From positions 310,001 through 374,000 of the forward strand of contig NZ_WTVA01000015.1 in NCBI RefSeq assembly GCF_009882935.1: 64,000 bases of DNA. The letters are read 5' to 3'. The position numbers and the translations under genes were made by a program. Below the pieces are notes generated by a model. That model was not told the origin of the DNA. It did no database searches and saw nothing but the letters and a program-made list of their open reading frames with translations. Shown here one piece after another: positions 1 through 10,299 of this stretch; position 1 is the first letter of the stretch; every line of letters begins with the position of its first letter. Origin of the DNA: Sneathiella chungangensis. GTDB lineage: Bacteria > Pseudomonadota > Alphaproteobacteria > Sneathiellales > Sneathiellaceae.

Positions 1-105
1 TTCCTGCACATTCGGCAAAAACCGGCGACGGGTTTTGTTGTTGGCGTGGCTGACATTATTGCCGGCCTGAACACCTTTACCTGTCAATTCGCAACGACGC
101 GCCAT
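1..105 (-). CDS. rpmB: 50S ribosomal protein L28 (5' part, cut by window edge)
   Basis: The first 35 codons of a leftward gene read [20 protein letters not shown] and continue with the basic NNKTRRRF segment. This is the diagnostic N-terminus of bacterial L28, a structural protein of the large ribosomal subunit. The start ATG is at 103-105 and the rest lies outside the window. The transcript leader contains a GC-rich hairpin (137-153). The next gene, meaB, is also leftward, but the 110-base gap makes co-transcription uncertain. Confidence 0.93.
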   Translation of the reverse strand, partial: MARRCELTGKGVQAGNNVSHANNKTRRRFLPNVQE

Positions 106-136
106 CCTGGACCTCTTTAACCAAAAAATAGGGAGC

Positions 137-153
137 CCGGCGCAGTACGCCGG
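137..153 (-). other. Hairpin in the leader of the L28 gene
   Basis: CCGGCG and CGCCGG form a perfect 6-bp stem with a 5-base loop, about 35 bases upstream of the rpmB start. There is no T-run on either side, so it is not a classical terminator. It could be a leader structure or the end of meaB transcription; the sequence does not decide. Confidence 0.35.
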
Positions 154-215
154 ACGTGAGCACGCTATTTAAGGAATGGCGGCGCATCCGTCAAGCAATT
201 TAGGCGGCTATCGCG

Positions 216-1208
216 TTATTTTCCCAAAAAGATTGCCAGCAACTTTTCCGCCGCCGTCGTCGGGTCAATGCGTGCGGATTTCACGTCGGCCTCCATCTTG
301 CCGAGATGCGCAGCGACCCCCTCATGCGCCTTGAACCGTGACATAAGAGAATCGCCAAGTTCCGACCACATCCAGGAAACGGCCTGTTCCTTCCGCTGCT
401 CAGCGAGCTCTCCGTCAACGCCGCGGGCGGCCCGGTATTCTTCAATTGTATCCCAGAGCCTGTCTATTCCGGTCTTGTTCATGGCAGAGACCATCAGCAC
501 TTTCGGCCGCCAGTTTTTGCTTTTCGCCCGCATAAGGCCAACGGCGCCTTTATATTCCGCGGCCGCGCGGGATGCCGCCGCCTTCAAATCGCCGTCCGCC
601 TTGTTGATGACGATAATATCCGCAAGTTCCATCACGCCGCGCTTGATGCCTTGCAACTCGTCGCCGCCGCCGGGTGCCAAAAGAAGGAGAAAGACGTCCA
701 CCATTTCCGCAACAGTGGTCTCCGACTGGCCGACGCCAACGGTCTCAACCAGAATGACGTCGAACCCCGCCGCTTCCGTCAGCAGCATTGCTTCGCGCGT
801 ACGACGCGCAACGCCGCCGAGCGATCCGCCGGACGGAGACGGCCGGATAAAGGCGTTGGGATCCCGCACCAGCTCTTCCATGCGGGTCTTGTCCCCAAGT
901 ATGGAGCCCCCGCTACGCTGGGACGAGGGATCAATAGTCAGCACCGCGACCTTGTGCCCTGCCCCGGTAAGAAGCTTCCCGAATGCTTCAATAAAGGTCG
1001 ACTTCCCGACACCCGGCGTTCCCGAAATGCCAATCCGCACGGACTTGCCGGTATCGGGGAGCAAACGGTTCAACAGGATCTGCGCCGTCGCGCGGTGATC
1101 GGAGCGGACTGATTCGACAAGCGTAATCGCCCGTGCGAGCGCCCGCCTGTCGCCCCGGCGAAGTTTGTCTGCCATCAATTCCGCGTCTGCCGCCGTTTTC
1201 TTGCCCAT
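216..1208 (-). CDS. meaB: Methylmalonyl-CoA mutase-associated GTPase MeaB (ArgK family)
   Basis: G3E/SIMIBI-class GTPase that protects and reloads the B12 cofactor of methylmalonyl-CoA mutase. The P-loop GTPGVGKST is near residues 63-71, the switch region has ETVGVGQSE, and the specificity motif NKAD is near residue 202. The open frame extends up to 1268. I prefer ATG 1208: it has an AAGGA about ten bases upstream and leaves the short N-terminal helix seen in the family before RALARAITL. ATG 1217 and 1268 are alternatives. Its client mutase is encoded at 4885-7035 in the same orientation but four genes away, so the two are functionally linked without an obvious common operon. Confidence 0.93.
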   Translation of the reverse strand: MGKKTAADAELMADKLRRGDRRALARAITLVESVRSDHRATAQILLNRLLPDTGKSVRIGISGTPGVGKSTFIEAFGKLLTGAGHKVAVLTIDPSSQRSGGSILGDKTRMEELVRDPNAFIRPSPSGGSLGGVARRTREAMLLTEAAGFDVILVETVGVGQSETTVAEMVDVFLLLLAPGGGDELQGIKRGVMELADIIVINKADGDLKAAASRAAAEYKGAVGLMRAKSKNWRPKVLMVSAMNKTGIDRLWDTIEEYRAARGVDGELAEQRKEQAVSWMWSELGDSLMSRFKAHEGVAAHLGKMEADVKSARIDPTTAAEKLLAIFLGK

Positions 1209-1305
1209 TTCATTCATATCCTTGGGTATCGGAAAATCCCGCGCCTTCGTCAAGTCAATTGAAAGCACTATCGGAATTTATCGGAAGCCTTTATTCTTTT
1301 CGCAA

Positions 1306-2322
1306 ATGACAGACATAATGATCAGCCTTATCCAGACAGTAGAGATGCATACCGGCGGCGAGCCGCTTCGCATCATCACCAGCGGCGTGCCGATGCCGGA
1401 GGGGAGAACCCTTCTGGAAAAGCGGGCCTATCTTCGGGATCACGCCGATCACTACCGCCGTTTCCTGATGTTCGAGCCGAGAGGCCACAAGGATATGTAT
1501 GGCGCGCTCCTGGTTCCGCCGGACGATCCCGAAGCGGATCTTGCTGTAATCTTTATGCATAACGAGGGCTATAGCACCATGTGCGGCCATGCCATCATGG
1601 CGCTCGGTCGCTATGCGCTCGACTTCGGGCTGGTCGTTAAGGAGGACGGGGAGACGCCGGTGAATATCCAGTGCCCCTGCGGCCTTGTGCGCGCCCATGT
1701 CGCGACGACGGAGGGGGTAACGGGCGCGGTCCGCTTCGAGAGCGTGCCCGCTTTTGCCTACAAGCTTGGGCAATATGTCGAAACCCGCGACTATGGACCC
1801 GTCGAGCTCGATATCGGCTATGGCGGCGCCTTTTATGGCGTTCTTGATGCGGCGTCTCTGGGACTTGATGTCCGGACTTCCAGTACAAGGGATCTGGTTG
1901 CCGCGGCCACACATATCTCGGATGCCATAAAATCGCAAATTCCGATTGATCATCCGGACGCGCCCGATCTGGGCTATCTCTATGGCATAATTCTTACCGA
2001 CGGAGATAGCGGCGCACCGCGGAAACCGAGCGCCAATATCTGTATCTTCGCCGACGAACAGGTGGACCGCAGCCCGACCGGCTCCGGCGTCACCGCCCGC
2101 ATGGCGATAGCGGCCGCCAGAAAACTGGTTGATAGCGGCGAGATTTGCGAGTTTGAAAGCGTGACGGGCGCGATATTCACCGGCCGGCTTTTACGCAAAA
2201 CCAAAGTTGGGCCATTCAGCGCCGTTACGGTCGAAGTTGGAGGGCGAGCGTATTATTCCGGCTCCGCGGAATTCACCTATGAAGGCGACGACCCGCTTGG
2301 CGGCGGTTTCCTGCTGAAATAG
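1306..2322 (+). CDS. Proline racemase-family enzyme, probable trans-3-hydroxy-L-proline dehydratase
   Basis: Cytosolic, cofactor-free enzyme of the proline racemase superfamily. The first catalytic cysteine is present (MCGHA, Cys93). The position of the second racemase cysteine carries Thr258 (SPTGSG). In this family Cys/Thr pairs mark trans-3-hydroxy-L-proline dehydratases, whereas Cys/Cys pairs are racemases or 4-hydroxyproline epimerases. The HTGGEPLR signature sits near the start. The frame opens at 1165, but that would overlap meaB; ATG 1306 or 1318 gives the usual length of about 335-339 residues. The gene is divergent from meaB. The substrate call is an inference from the Cys/Thr pattern. 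Confidence 0.85.
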   Translation: MTDIMISLIQTVEMHTGGEPLRIITSGVPMPEGRTLLEKRAYLRDHADHYRRFLMFEPRGHKDMYGALLVPPDDPEADLAVIFMHNEGYSTMCGHAIMALGRYALDFGLVVKEDGETPVNIQCPCGLVRAHVATTEGVTGAVRFESVPAFAYKLGQYVETRDYGPVELDIGYGGAFYGVLDAASLGLDVRTSSTRDLVAAATHISDAIKSQIPIDHPDAPDLGYLYGIILTDGDSGAPRKPSANICIFADEQVDRSPTGSGVTARMAIAAARKLVDSGEICEFESVTGAIFTGRLLRKTKVGPFSAVTVEVGGRAYYSGSAEFTYEGDDPLGGGFLLK

Positions 2323-2344
2323 CAATGATTGACGAGTGAGAACG

Positions 2345-2743
2345 ATGACCGAAATCGATCTAAAAGCAAAAGCACGAGACGCGATGGCCAATGCCTATTC
2401 TCCCTATTCCCGTTTCAAGGTCGGGGCGGCCATCCTGACCGAGGCAGGGAATGTCTTTACGGGATGTAATGTCGAGAATATTTCCTACGGCCTCTCCATT
2501 TGCGCAGAGAGGAATGCCATTGTCCATGCGGTGGCCGTTGAGGGTCCCGGCATGAAACTGAAAGAGATTGTCGTCACCAATCACAATGAAAACGGCGATT
2601 CCGGAGCCTGCTCGCCCTGCGGCGCTTGTCGGCAGTTTATGATCGAGTTTTCCAGCCCCTCGACGCAGGTTACCTATCCCGGCGAAAGCGGAGATGTCGT
2701 CACAACCGTCAAAAAACTTCTTCCGGAAAGCTTCCGCTTCTGA
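2345..2743 (+). CDS. cdd: Cytidine deaminase
   Basis: Small homotetrameric-type deaminase of about 132 residues that converts cytidine and deoxycytidine to uridines in pyrimidine salvage. The zinc-site motif CAE (residues 53-55) holds the catalytic Glu, and PCGACRQ supplies Cys92 and Cys95; the three-Cys site is typical of the short tetrameric class. ATG 2345 is preferred over an in-frame GTG at 2336. The gene follows the hydroxyproline dehydratase gene by about 20 bases and probably shares its transcript. It converges on queF with a 2-base gap. Confidence 0.93.
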   Translation: MTEIDLKAKARDAMANAYSPYSRFKVGAAILTEAGNVFTGCNVENISYGLSICAERNAIVHAVAVEGPGMKLKEIVVTNHNENGDSGACSPCGACRQFMIEFSSPSTQVTYPGESGDVVTTVKKLLPESFRF

Positions 2744-2745
2744 AA

Positions 2746-3210
2746 TCAGCCGCGACCACGATAGGTCGCTACGCTCTGATCCGGCAGCCAGATATCGGCA
2801 AGCGGCGCGCCTGTCTGCCAGAAGACATCTATCGGGATGCCGCCGCGTGGATACCAGTAGCCGCCGATCCGGAGCCAGCGGGGGCTTAGCAGATCAACGA
2901 TCCGTTTTCCGATCATCACCGTGCAGTCCTCATGAAAGGCGCCGTGGTTGCGAAATGACGTGAGAAACAGCTTCAGTGATTTTGATTCGACCAGCCACTG
3001 ATCCGGCACATAATCGATAACAAGATGCGCGAAATCCGGCTGTCCCGTCATCGGGCAGAGGGAGGTAAACTCCGGCGCGGTAAAACGAACCAGACAATTC
3101 ACATCCTCCTGTCCGTTCGGAACGCGCTCAAGAATAGCTTCCTCCGGGCTCTTCGGTTGCTCCACTGCCTTGCCAAGTTGTGTAAGGCCACTGACATCCT
3201 TTCCCGCCAT
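2746..3210 (-). CDS. queF: NADPH-dependent 7-cyano-7-deazaguanine (preQ0) reductase
   Basis: Catalyses preQ0 to preQ1, the last free-base step of queuosine tRNA modification. At 154 residues it is the short unimodular QueF type. [14 protein letters not shown] contains the nucleophilic cysteine and conserved acid, VESKSLKL is the family signature, and [11 protein letters not shown] supplies the remaining active-site residues. Its ATG overlaps the TAA of the upstream deacetylase gene (TAATG at 3208-3212), so translation is probably coupled. No other queuosine gene lies in the window. Confidence 0.94.
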   Translation of the reverse strand: MAGKDVSGLTQLGKAVEQPKSPEEAILERVPNGQEDVNCLVRFTAPEFTSLCPMTGQPDFAHLVIDYVPDQWLVESKSLKLFLTSFRNHGAFHEDCTVMIGKRIVDLLSPRWLRIGGYWYPRGGIPIDVFWQTGAPLADIWLPDQSVATYRGRG

Positions 3211-4244
3211 TACCGCGCCCTTTCAAATCCCGAGATGAAACTTGTGATGTTTGCGCCTAGAAAATCACGGTTATACCCCCCTTCCTGCACCAGTACAGTC
3301 GGTAGGTTGAGCTGTGCGATGCGGGCGGCAATACGTCCGAACCCTTCCGTCGTGACCGAAAGCCCTATTAAAGGGTCGCCTTCGAACGCATCGAGCCCGA
3401 GCGCGATGAACAGCACATCCGGCGCATAGGCACGAAGCGCGACCATGGCCTCCTCCAACCGGGTCATAAACGCATCGTCTGCGCTTTCCGGGGCGAGCGG
3501 CAGGTTGAGGTTGTATCCCTCCCCCGCGCCGGTACCACGCTCATGGGCATAGCCTGAGAAGAAGGGATAGAAATCCGTCGGATCACAATGGAGCGAGATT
3601 GTGAACACATCCGCGCGGTCATAGAAAATGCCCTGCGTGCCATTTCCGTGGTGCACATCGACATCCAGAATCGCGACCCGGTTCACCGTCCGGCGGGCAT
3701 ATTCCGCGGCAATAGCAATATTATTGAGAAAGCAGAAACCGCCTGCCTGATCCTTGAAGGCATGATGCCCCGGCGGGCGGCAGAGGGCATAGGCGGACAG
3801 ATTTCCCTTCAGATCGGACAAGACATAATCTGTCGCCGTCAGCGCAACATTGTTGGAGGCAATAGCCGCCTCCCATGTGGTCGGGCCGACAGGGGCGGAG
3901 ATATCGGTGGTATAAAAGCCAACCTCCCCAACGATCCCACTCGGCATTGACGACATATGCCGTCCCGGATGAATATTGGGGAGCACCTCTTCCCCGCCCA
4001 TCTGCGCCGCGCGCCAGCGCGCATGTATGGTCTCGAGGAAATGGAGATAGCCCGGCGTATGCACCGCTGCGCGCGGGGACGGGCCGAACTCGGCCGGAGC
4101 AATAATCTCATGCCCGGCTCCTTTCAAGCCCTGCACCAGCGCTTCCGCCCGACCCGGCACTTCCTGCGGCTCATGAAAGGCCCCACCCTTGAAATAGGTT
4201 TTCGGATCATGCTTCGCGTGATCGGGGCTATAGATGATTTTCAT
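3210..4244 (-). CDS. Histone deacetylase-family protein, probable acetylpolyamine amidohydrolase
   Basis: Class II-type zinc deacetylase of 344 residues. Visible active-site elements are RPPGHHA (tandem His), [11 protein letters not shown] (Asp and His zinc ligands), [10 protein letters not shown] (second zinc Asp) and GGYN (transition-state Tyr). The N-terminus, [18 protein letters not shown] followed by an RAEAL segment, resembles bacterial acetylpolyamine amidohydrolases more than acetoin-utilisation AcuC proteins. The frame extends to 4343, but ATG 4244 fits the family start. It is translationally coupled to queF, an unusual pairing with no obvious metabolic link. The exact substrate is inferred. 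Confidence 0.87.
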   Translation of the reverse strand: MKIIYSPDHAKHDPKTYFKGGAFHEPQEVPGRAEALVQGLKGAGHEIIAPAEFGPSPRAAVHTPGYLHFLETIHARWRAAQMGGEEVLPNIHPGRHMSSMPSGIVGEVGFYTTDISAPVGPTTWEAAIASNNVALTATDYVLSDLKGNLSAYALCRPPGHHAFKDQAGGFCFLNNIAIAAEYARRTVNRVAILDVDVHHGNGTQGIFYDRADVFTISLHCDPTDFYPFFSGYAHERGTGAGEGYNLNLPLAPESADDAFMTRLEEAMVALRAYAPDVLFIALGLDAFEGDPLIGLSVTTEGFGRIAARIAQLNLPTVLVQEGGYNRDFLGANITSFISGFERAR

Positions 4245-4355
4245 TTTTTGTCCCTTTGCTCCCAATGCCTTTTCAATAACTATCATACTGACAAAATGCG
4301 CGAAAATGATAAAATACAGGCGCTTGACCGCAATAGATACCATTCTCAGTAAGTT

Positions 4356-4874
4356 ATGGCGTTAATGAGTTTCATAAAATCAGGCTTGTCTCCTGCTTTG
4401 GCTTCTCTGCTAATCGGCGCGTTTATATTGATGCCGGGCGCCGCCTTTGGAGAGATTGACCGCGTGCTTGTCGATAAATCTCAGCGCAAAATGTTTCTCT
4501 ATAAGGAGAATGAGGTCGTCCGCCAGTACACAATTGCGCTTGGCGGCCTTCCCAAAGGCCACAAAGAGCAAGAAGGCGATCAGAAGACGCCCGAGGGCGT
4601 CTATATTCTGGATTATATCAATGAGAATTCAGCTTTCCACCGGTCAATGCATATTAACTACCCGAACGACGCCGACCGTCAGTCAGCGGTGGAGCGCGGA
4701 GTCGACCCGGGCGGCATGATAATGGTTCATGGCCAGAGAAACGGCGCCGGTATGTTCAGCGGCCTTATGCAGCTGTTCGACTGGACCGATGGCTGCATCG
4801 CCCTCAGCAACTCCGAAATGGACGAATTCCTCTCCCTCGTGCCTGTCGGCACGGCAATCGAGATCAGATGGTAA
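4356..4874 (+). CDS. Exported L,D-transpeptidase (YkuD domain)
   Basis: Periplasmic enzyme of 172 residues. An N-terminal hydrophobic segment ending near AAFGE looks like a cleavable signal. The YkuD domain follows, with MVHG carrying the conserved histidine and DWTDGCIALSN carrying the catalytic cysteine. Family members cross-link peptidoglycan through 3-3 bonds or attach proteins to it. There is no LysM or peptidoglycan-binding domain. It is divergent from the deacetylase gene and converges on the mutase gene with a 10-base gap. Confidence 0.9.
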   Translation: MALMSFIKSGLSPALASLLIGAFILMPGAAFGEIDRVLVDKSQRKMFLYKENEVVRQYTIALGGLPKGHKEQEGDQKTPEGVYILDYINENSAFHRSMHINYPNDADRQSAVERGVDPGGMIMVHGQRNGAGMFSGLMQLFDWTDGCIALSNSEMDEFLSLVPVGTAIEIRW

Positions 4875-4884
4875 GCGAGGTGTC

Positions 4885-7035
4885 TTAAGCCGCCTTGCGT
4901 TTCTTGCGGATAAGCTCAAGCACCTCTGCTGCGGCCTTCGGGATGTTGGTTCCGGGGCCGTAGATGGCGGCGACGCCAGCGTTATAAAGGGCATCATAGT
5001 CCTGCGCCGGAATGACGCCGCCACAGACGACGAGGATATCCTCCGCGCCCTGTTTCTTGAGCTCATCGATGATCTGCGGGACGAGGGTTTTATGCCCGGC
5101 AGCCTGCGACGAGATGCCGATGACATGCACGTCGCTCTCGATGGCGTCCTGCGCGGCTTCGGCTGGTGTCTGGAAAAGCGGGCCGACATCCACGTCAAAG
5201 CCGATATCGGCAAAGGCCGTCGCGATCACCTTGGCGCCGCGGTCATGGCCATCCTGCCCAAGCTTGACCACCAGCATGCGCGGGCGGCGGCCTTCCTCGC
5301 GGGTGAACGCGTCAATATCCTTGCTGATTTTCATAAAGCCCTCATCTCCCTCATACGCCGCGCCATACACGCCGGAAATGGAGCGGATTTCCGCGCGGTG
5401 GCGGGTGAACACCTTTTCCATGGCATCGGAAATTTCGCCAACCGTCGCCCGCGCCCGCGCCGCGTTGACGCAGAGTTCCAATAAATTCTCCTTGCCCGCG
5501 GCCCCCTTCGTTAGCGCATCGAGCGCCGCCTGGCAGGCGGCTTCATCCCGCGTGCTTCGGACTTTCGCAAGCCGTGCGACCTGCTGACGAAGGACTTCCG
5601 TATTATCGACATCGAGGATTTCGATATTGCTGTCGTCCTTGTCGATCCGATACTTGTTGACACCGACAATGACCTCCTCACCGCGGTCGATACGGGCCTG
5701 ACGGCGGGCAGCGGATTCCTCAATGCGAAGTTTTGGCATGCCACTTTCGACGGCCTTGGTCATGCCGCCCATTTCCTCGACTTCCTCAATCAGTTTCCAG
5801 GCTTCCGTTGCGATGGAATTGGTCAGGCTTTCCACATAATAGCTGCCGCCGAGCGGATCGATCACATTCGGAACACCGGTTTCCTCGGCGAGGATAAGCT
5901 GCGTATTGCGGGCGATACGGGCAGAGAAGTCCGTCGGCAGGGCGATCGCTTCATCCAATGCGTTGGTATGCAGGCTCTGCGTGCCGCCAAGAACGGCGGC
6001 CATGGCCTCATAGGCTGTGCGGATCACATTGTTGTAGGGGTCCTGCTCCGTCAGGCTGACGCCCGATGTCTGGCAATGGGTCCGCAGCATCAGGGAACTC
6101 TGGTTTTCCGGCTCGAATTCCTTGATCATCTTCGCCCAAAGCATGCGCGCGGCCCGCAGCTTGGCGATTTCCATGAAGAAATTCATGCCGATGGCGAAGA
6201 AGAAACTGAGGCGCGGGGCAAAGTCGTCGATTTTCAGGCCCGACGCCATGGCGGCGCGCGCATATTCCAGCCCGTCAGCAAGCGTGAAGGCGAGTTCCTG
6301 CACCTGCGTCGCGCCCGCTTCCTGCATATGATAGCCGGAAATAGAAATGGAATTAAACCTCGGCATATTGGCGGAGGTGTAACCGATGATGTCGCCGATA
6401 ATCCGCATGCTAGGTGCCGGCGGATAGATATAGGTGTTGCGGACCATGAATTCCTTCAGGATGTCATTCTGAATGGTACCGGATAGCTGCTCCGGCTTCA
6501 CGCCCTGCTCTTCCGCCGCGACGATATAGTTCGCCAGAATAGGAAGAACCGCGCCATTCATTGTCATGGAAACGGACATCTGATCGAGCGGGATGCTGTC
6601 GAACAGGATTTTCATATCCTCAACGCTGTCGATGGCCACGCCAGCCTTTCCGACATCCCCGACAACGCGTGGATGATCCGAATCATATCCGCGATGGGTA
6701 GCCAGATCGAAAGCGACGGAAAGCCCTTTTTGACCGGCAGCCAAGTTACGACGATAGAAGGCGTTAGATTCTTCAGCAGTAGAGAAACCGGCATATTGGC
6801 GGATGGTCCAAGGGCGGTTCGCATACATGGTCGCCCGGACGCCGCGCTGGAATGGTGCGATTCCGGGGAACGCGCCATCAAGCTCCATTCCCTCAAGGTC
6901 GGCCGCCGTGTAGAGCGGCTTCACCGTAATTCCTTCAGGAGTTTGCCAGTTCAGATCCTCAACCTTGCGGCCGCGCAGCTCTTTCTCCGCCAGCTTTTCC
7001 CAATCCTGCAGATTTCGCTTTGGAAAGTCGCTCAT
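4885..7035 (-). CDS. Methylmalonyl-CoA mutase, single-chain type
   Basis: Adenosylcobalamin-dependent enzyme that interconverts (R)-methylmalonyl-CoA and succinyl-CoA, the last step of propionyl-CoA assimilation. The 716 residues contain the N-terminal TIM barrel ([20 protein letters not shown]) and a C-terminal B12 domain with the base-off motif DGHDRG (about 595-600), the histidine being the cobalt ligand. Barrel and cobalamin domain on one chain mean a homodimeric-type enzyme; no small subunit is present. The frame extends to 7080, but ATG 7035 (MSDFPKRN) is the better start. It is the partner of MeaB at 216-1208. Confidence 0.95.
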   Translation of the reverse strand: MSDFPKRNLQDWEKLAEKELRGRKVEDLNWQTPEGITVKPLYTAADLEGMELDGAFPGIAPFQRGVRATMYANRPWTIRQYAGFSTAEESNAFYRRNLAAGQKGLSVAFDLATHRGYDSDHPRVVGDVGKAGVAIDSVEDMKILFDSIPLDQMSVSMTMNGAVLPILANYIVAAEEQGVKPEQLSGTIQNDILKEFMVRNTYIYPPAPSMRIIGDIIGYTSANMPRFNSISISGYHMQEAGATQVQELAFTLADGLEYARAAMASGLKIDDFAPRLSFFFAIGMNFFMEIAKLRAARMLWAKMIKEFEPENQSSLMLRTHCQTSGVSLTEQDPYNNVIRTAYEAMAAVLGGTQSLHTNALDEAIALPTDFSARIARNTQLILAEETGVPNVIDPLGGSYYVESLTNSIATEAWKLIEEVEEMGGMTKAVESGMPKLRIEESAARRQARIDRGEEVIVGVNKYRIDKDDSNIEILDVDNTEVLRQQVARLAKVRSTRDEAACQAALDALTKGAAGKENLLELCVNAARARATVGEISDAMEKVFTRHRAEIRSISGVYGAAYEGDEGFMKISKDIDAFTREEGRRPRMLVVKLGQDGHDRGAKVIATAFADIGFDVDVGPLFQTPAEAAQDAIESDVHVIGISSQAAGHKTLVPQIIDELKKQGAEDILVVCGGVIPAQDYDALYNAGVAAIYGPGTNIPKAAAEVLELIRKKRKAA

Positions 7036-7395
7036 GATCTTTTTTACCCTTTTCCCGCCGTGCTTTAGCCGCTGCCTCAATAGTTTGTCGATTGGCCTGT
7101 ATTAGAATAATGGTATCATAGGGATGGTGCTATATCATAAAATTCTTGAAATACCAAACGAGCGTTAGCTTTATGGTACTGTACTGCAAAGCAAGTTCAA
7201 CGCGGAATTTGCAACTGTTTGATTGATCGTCCGGAATGTCATCAATTTACAAAGATATTTTGGACACAATCACCATATATGGAAAACAGGTCGTCACGAC
7301 CAGGGTGCAGACATTTCCCTGTTCATTGCAAGGACGGCCACGTATATGATGTATTAAAGGATGGCATAAGCCTCAACCGGCAGACCAGGTTTGCG
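7036..7395. other. Divergent intergenic region between mutase and helicase genes
   Basis: About 360 bases, AT-richer than its surroundings, with no convincing gene. It must hold the promoters of the leftward mutase and rightward helicase genes. An in-frame extension of the helicase (TTG 7219, ATG 7279) runs through the right half but lacks family similarity and good ribosome binding sites. I see no B12 riboswitch-like structure in front of the mutase. Confidence 0.5.
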
Positions 7396-10296
7396 ATGCG
7401 CCCAACTTCCACGACATCCCCCGTCAATTTTAAGACCAGCCAGGTGACGGCAGTTCTCGGCCCCACCAATACCGGCAAGACTCATCTCGCGGTCGAACGC
7501 ATGATGGGATATTCAGATGGGATAATCGGCCTGCCGCTGCGTTTGCTTGCGCGGGAGGTTTATGAGCGCGTAGTCGCCGTAAAGGGCGCCGCAAATGTTG
7601 CGCTGGTGACGGGGGAAGAGAAAATCATTCCGCCGCAGGCCGCCTATTTCGTCTGCACGGTGGAGGCCATGCCTCTTGATCGTGGGTTTGAGTTCCTGGC
7701 GATTGACGAGATCCAGCTGGCCGAAGATCCGGAGCGCGGACATATTTTCACCGATCGTCTCATTTATGCCCGCGGCCGTCAGGAAACCCTGTTTTTAGGC
7801 GCGGAAACTATCCGGCCATGGATCAGGCGCCTGATCCCCGATGCCTCCTTCGTCTCCCGGCCCAGATTTTCGAAGCTGACGTACCGCGGCGCCAAGAAGA
7901 TATCCAGGTTGCGGCCGCGCACCGCAATTGTCGCCTTCTCCGCCAACGACGTTTATGCGATTGCCGAACTGGTACGACGCCAGCGCGGCGGTGCGGCGGT
8001 CGTTATGGGAAGCCTCTCTCCGCGCACCCGAAACGCACAGGTCGAGCTCTATCAGTCCGGCGACGTTGATTATCTCGTTGCCACGGACGCCATCGGCATG
8101 GGCCTCAATATGGACATCGATCACGTCGCCTTTGCCGGCACGGTAAAATACGACGGGGCGCTTTCCCGCCGTCTACGCCCGGCGGAATTTGCCCAGATTG
8201 CGGGGCGTGCCGGACGCCATATGAATAATGGCACCTTTGGCACGACGGCTAATGTCGATCCCCTTGAGGACGAACTGATCGAAAAAATCGAAAACCATGA
8301 GTTCGAACCGGTGCGCAATATTCGCTGGCGGAATCAGGACCTGAATTTCACGACGACGAGGGACCTGTTGCGATCGCTTGAAATGCTGCCGGCGGTCGAC
8401 GGCATGGTCTCGCCCCGGGACCCTGACGATTACACGGCATTTAAAACCCTGATCAATGACGAGGAGGTGAGGCGTCATTCACAATCAACGGCTAAGGTTC
8501 GTCAATTATGGCAGGTCTGCCAGGTGCCCGACTTTCGAAAAACCATGCATGACGTCCATGTCCGCCTGCTACGTGAAATTTTCATTCACCTTCAGGGCAA
8601 GCGGGGGAAGTTGCCGACTGACTGGGTTGCCGGACATCTGAAAAGCCTTGAGAAAACAGATGGAGATATAGACACACTTGCAACACGTATTGCTCATACG
8701 CGCACATGGACGTATATTTCCCATGTTTCCGATTGGATGGACGATTATAAATACTGGCAGGAAACGGCGCGAAACATAGAAGATAAACTGTCGGATGCCC
8801 TTCATGAGCGCCTGACGCAAAGATTTGTAGACCGACGCACCGCGATGTTGGTGCGAAAACTGAAAGACCGAAGTCAATTGGAAGCACAGATTAGCGAGAC
8901 CGGAGAAGTCCATGTGGAAGGACATTTTCTGGGGACCCTCAAGGGTTTGAGATTCAACGCCGACACTAGCCTTAACAATACGGAAGCAAGGACTCTCCGA
9001 AATATCGGGAATAAGGCCGTTGCCGCGGAAATTGCAATGCGGGCGTCCCGGCTCGCCTCCGCCCAGGATGCGGAAATTTCACTCGATGACCAGGGCAGGC
9101 TGATCTGGCAAGAAACGCCGGTTGCCTCGCTTGCCAAGGGAGAGACCGTTCTGAAACCTCGCGTCCAGCTTCTGGCAAGCGAGCAGTTGAACGGCAGTGC
9201 TCAGGATGCCGTCGCCAAGCGTCTAAATGACTGGGTAACATCGCAGATCGAGAGCAGGCTCAAACCGCTTGTCCAGCTTGAAACATTGCCGCTGACAGGC
9301 GCCGCGAGAGGCATCGCCTTTCAGGTCAGTGAAAATCTCGGCGCCCTGCAACGCTATAAACTCGGCGACCAGATTCGTCTGCTCGACAAAAAGGATTACG
9401 GGCGCCTCAAATTCGGCGGCATTCGGGTGGGATATGAGCACGTTTTCATGCCAATCCTGTTGAAACCCGATCCGACCGCGCTCCGCTGCCTGCTCTGGGC
9501 GATTTATCAGGAACGGAAGGAAATTCCGCCCGCGCCGCCCGCCGGCCGCGTCTCCTTTGAAACCGATAGCAAACTGCCCTGGACCTATTACCTCACGGCC
9601 GGATATGCGGTTTTCGACAGGCTGGCGGTCCGGCTCGACATGCTTGACCGGCTTGCCGGAATGCTCCGCCGCGCGTCACGCGGACTGCTTGAAACAAGTA
9701 CGCCGACCAATAATGAGCCCGTGGCGGCCGTCGATATTACCGATACAGCCGACATAGCGGATATGGCGACGAAGGCGACGGAAGCAACGGAGGCAACGCC
9801 GGCGGAAATTGTGAAAGAAGCGACCCCATCTCCTGCTGAGGCGCTCCCTGCCCCATCGCTAGAGGCGCCGTCGCAATCGGAAGCTCCGGCACCCGCCGCG
9901 GACGAGACAGTCCCGGTCGACAAAAATGTCGAAGGCAAGGCAATCACACCCGACAAAACGGAGAAAAAGAAGGACCTGCCCCGCAACCTTCCTTTCAAGC
10001 CGACCCATGAAATGCTCTCACTTGTTGGCACTACGCGCGAACAGTTTTCGCTCATTCTGGATAAGCTCGGATATGTCGCCGAAGGCGAAGGTGAGGAAAT
10101 CACCTATCGCAGGAAATCCTTCAAAAAGAAGGCGCGGGATACGAAATCCCCCAAGAAAAATAATGCGAAAGCCGGCATGACGGATCAGAAAAAGCAAAAG
10201 AGCACCCGCGCGGAGCAAAGACGGCCTCAGGCCAAGGAAAAGGCAATCGACCCTGACTCGCCGTTTGCCATATTGAAGACACTCGGCAAAAAGTAA
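7396..10296 (+). CDS. Suv3-type superfamily 2 RNA/DNA helicase with a long disordered tail
   Basis: Helicase of about 966 residues. Motif I is GPTNTGKT (22-29), the DExH-type motif II is DEIQ (104-107), and ATDAIGMGLNMD and QIAGRAGRH are motifs V and VI. This is the signature of the Suv3/mgpS helicase family, common in alphaproteobacteria. The last 200 or so residues are low-complexity Ala/Thr/Glu/Pro-rich and then strongly basic, ending in KTLGKK, and probably bind nucleic acid. ATG 7396 starts just before the helicase core; ATG 7279 is an alternative. The Hsp15-like gene starts 3 bases downstream, suggesting a shared transcript and a link to RNA or ribosome metabolism. Confidence 0.88.
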   Translation: MRPTSTTSPVNFKTSQVTAVLGPTNTGKTHLAVERMMGYSDGIIGLPLRLLAREVYERVVAVKGAANVALVTGEEKIIPPQAAYFVCTVEAMPLDRGFEFLAIDEIQLAEDPERGHIFTDRLIYARGRQETLFLGAETIRPWIRRLIPDASFVSRPRFSKLTYRGAKKISRLRPRTAIVAFSANDVYAIAELVRRQRGGAAVVMGSLSPRTRNAQVELYQSGDVDYLVATDAIGMGLNMDIDHVAFAGTVKYDGALSRRLRPAEFAQIAGRAGRHMNNGTFGTTANVDPLEDELIEKIENHEFEPVRNIRWRNQDLNFTTTRDLLRSLEMLPAVDGMVSPRDPDDYTAFKTLINDEEVRRHSQSTAKVRQLWQVCQVPDFRKTMHDVHVRLLREIFIHLQGKRGKLPTDWVAGHLKSLEKTDGDIDTLATRIAHTRTWTYISHVSDWMDDYKYWQETARNIEDKLSDALHERLTQRFVDRRTAMLVRKLKDRSQLEAQISETGEVHVEGHFLGTLKGLRFNADTSLNNTEARTLRNIGNKAVAAEIAMRASRLASAQDAEISLDDQGRLIWQETPVASLAKGETVLKPRVQLLASEQLNGSAQDAVAKRLNDWVTSQIESRLKPLVQLETLPLTGAARGIAFQVSENLGALQRYKLGDQIRLLDKKDYGRLKFGGIRVGYEHVFMPILLKPDPTALRCLLWAIYQERKEIPPAPPAGRVSFETDSKLPWTYYLTAGYAVFDRLAVRLDMLDRLAGMLRRASRGLLETSTPTNNEPVAAVDITDTADIADMATKATEATEATPAEIVKEATPSPAEALPAPSLEAPSQSEAPAPAADETVPVDKNVEGKAITPDKTEKKKDLPRNLPFKPTHEMLSLVGTTREQFSLILDKLGYVAEGEGEEITYRRKSFKKKARDTKSPKKNNAKAGMTDQKKQKSTRAEQRRPQAKEKAIDPDSPFAILKTLGKK

Positions 10297-10299
10297 CAT

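Noticed and set aside
7219-7395. N-terminal extension of the helicase (TTG 7219 or ATG 7279)
   Set aside because: The extension is not like other Suv3-type proteins and lacks a ribosome binding site at the TTG; I left it as intergenic.
7036-7395. Cobalamin riboswitch in front of methylmalonyl-CoA mutase
   Set aside because: No B12-box-like element or multi-helix structure was recognised in the leader.
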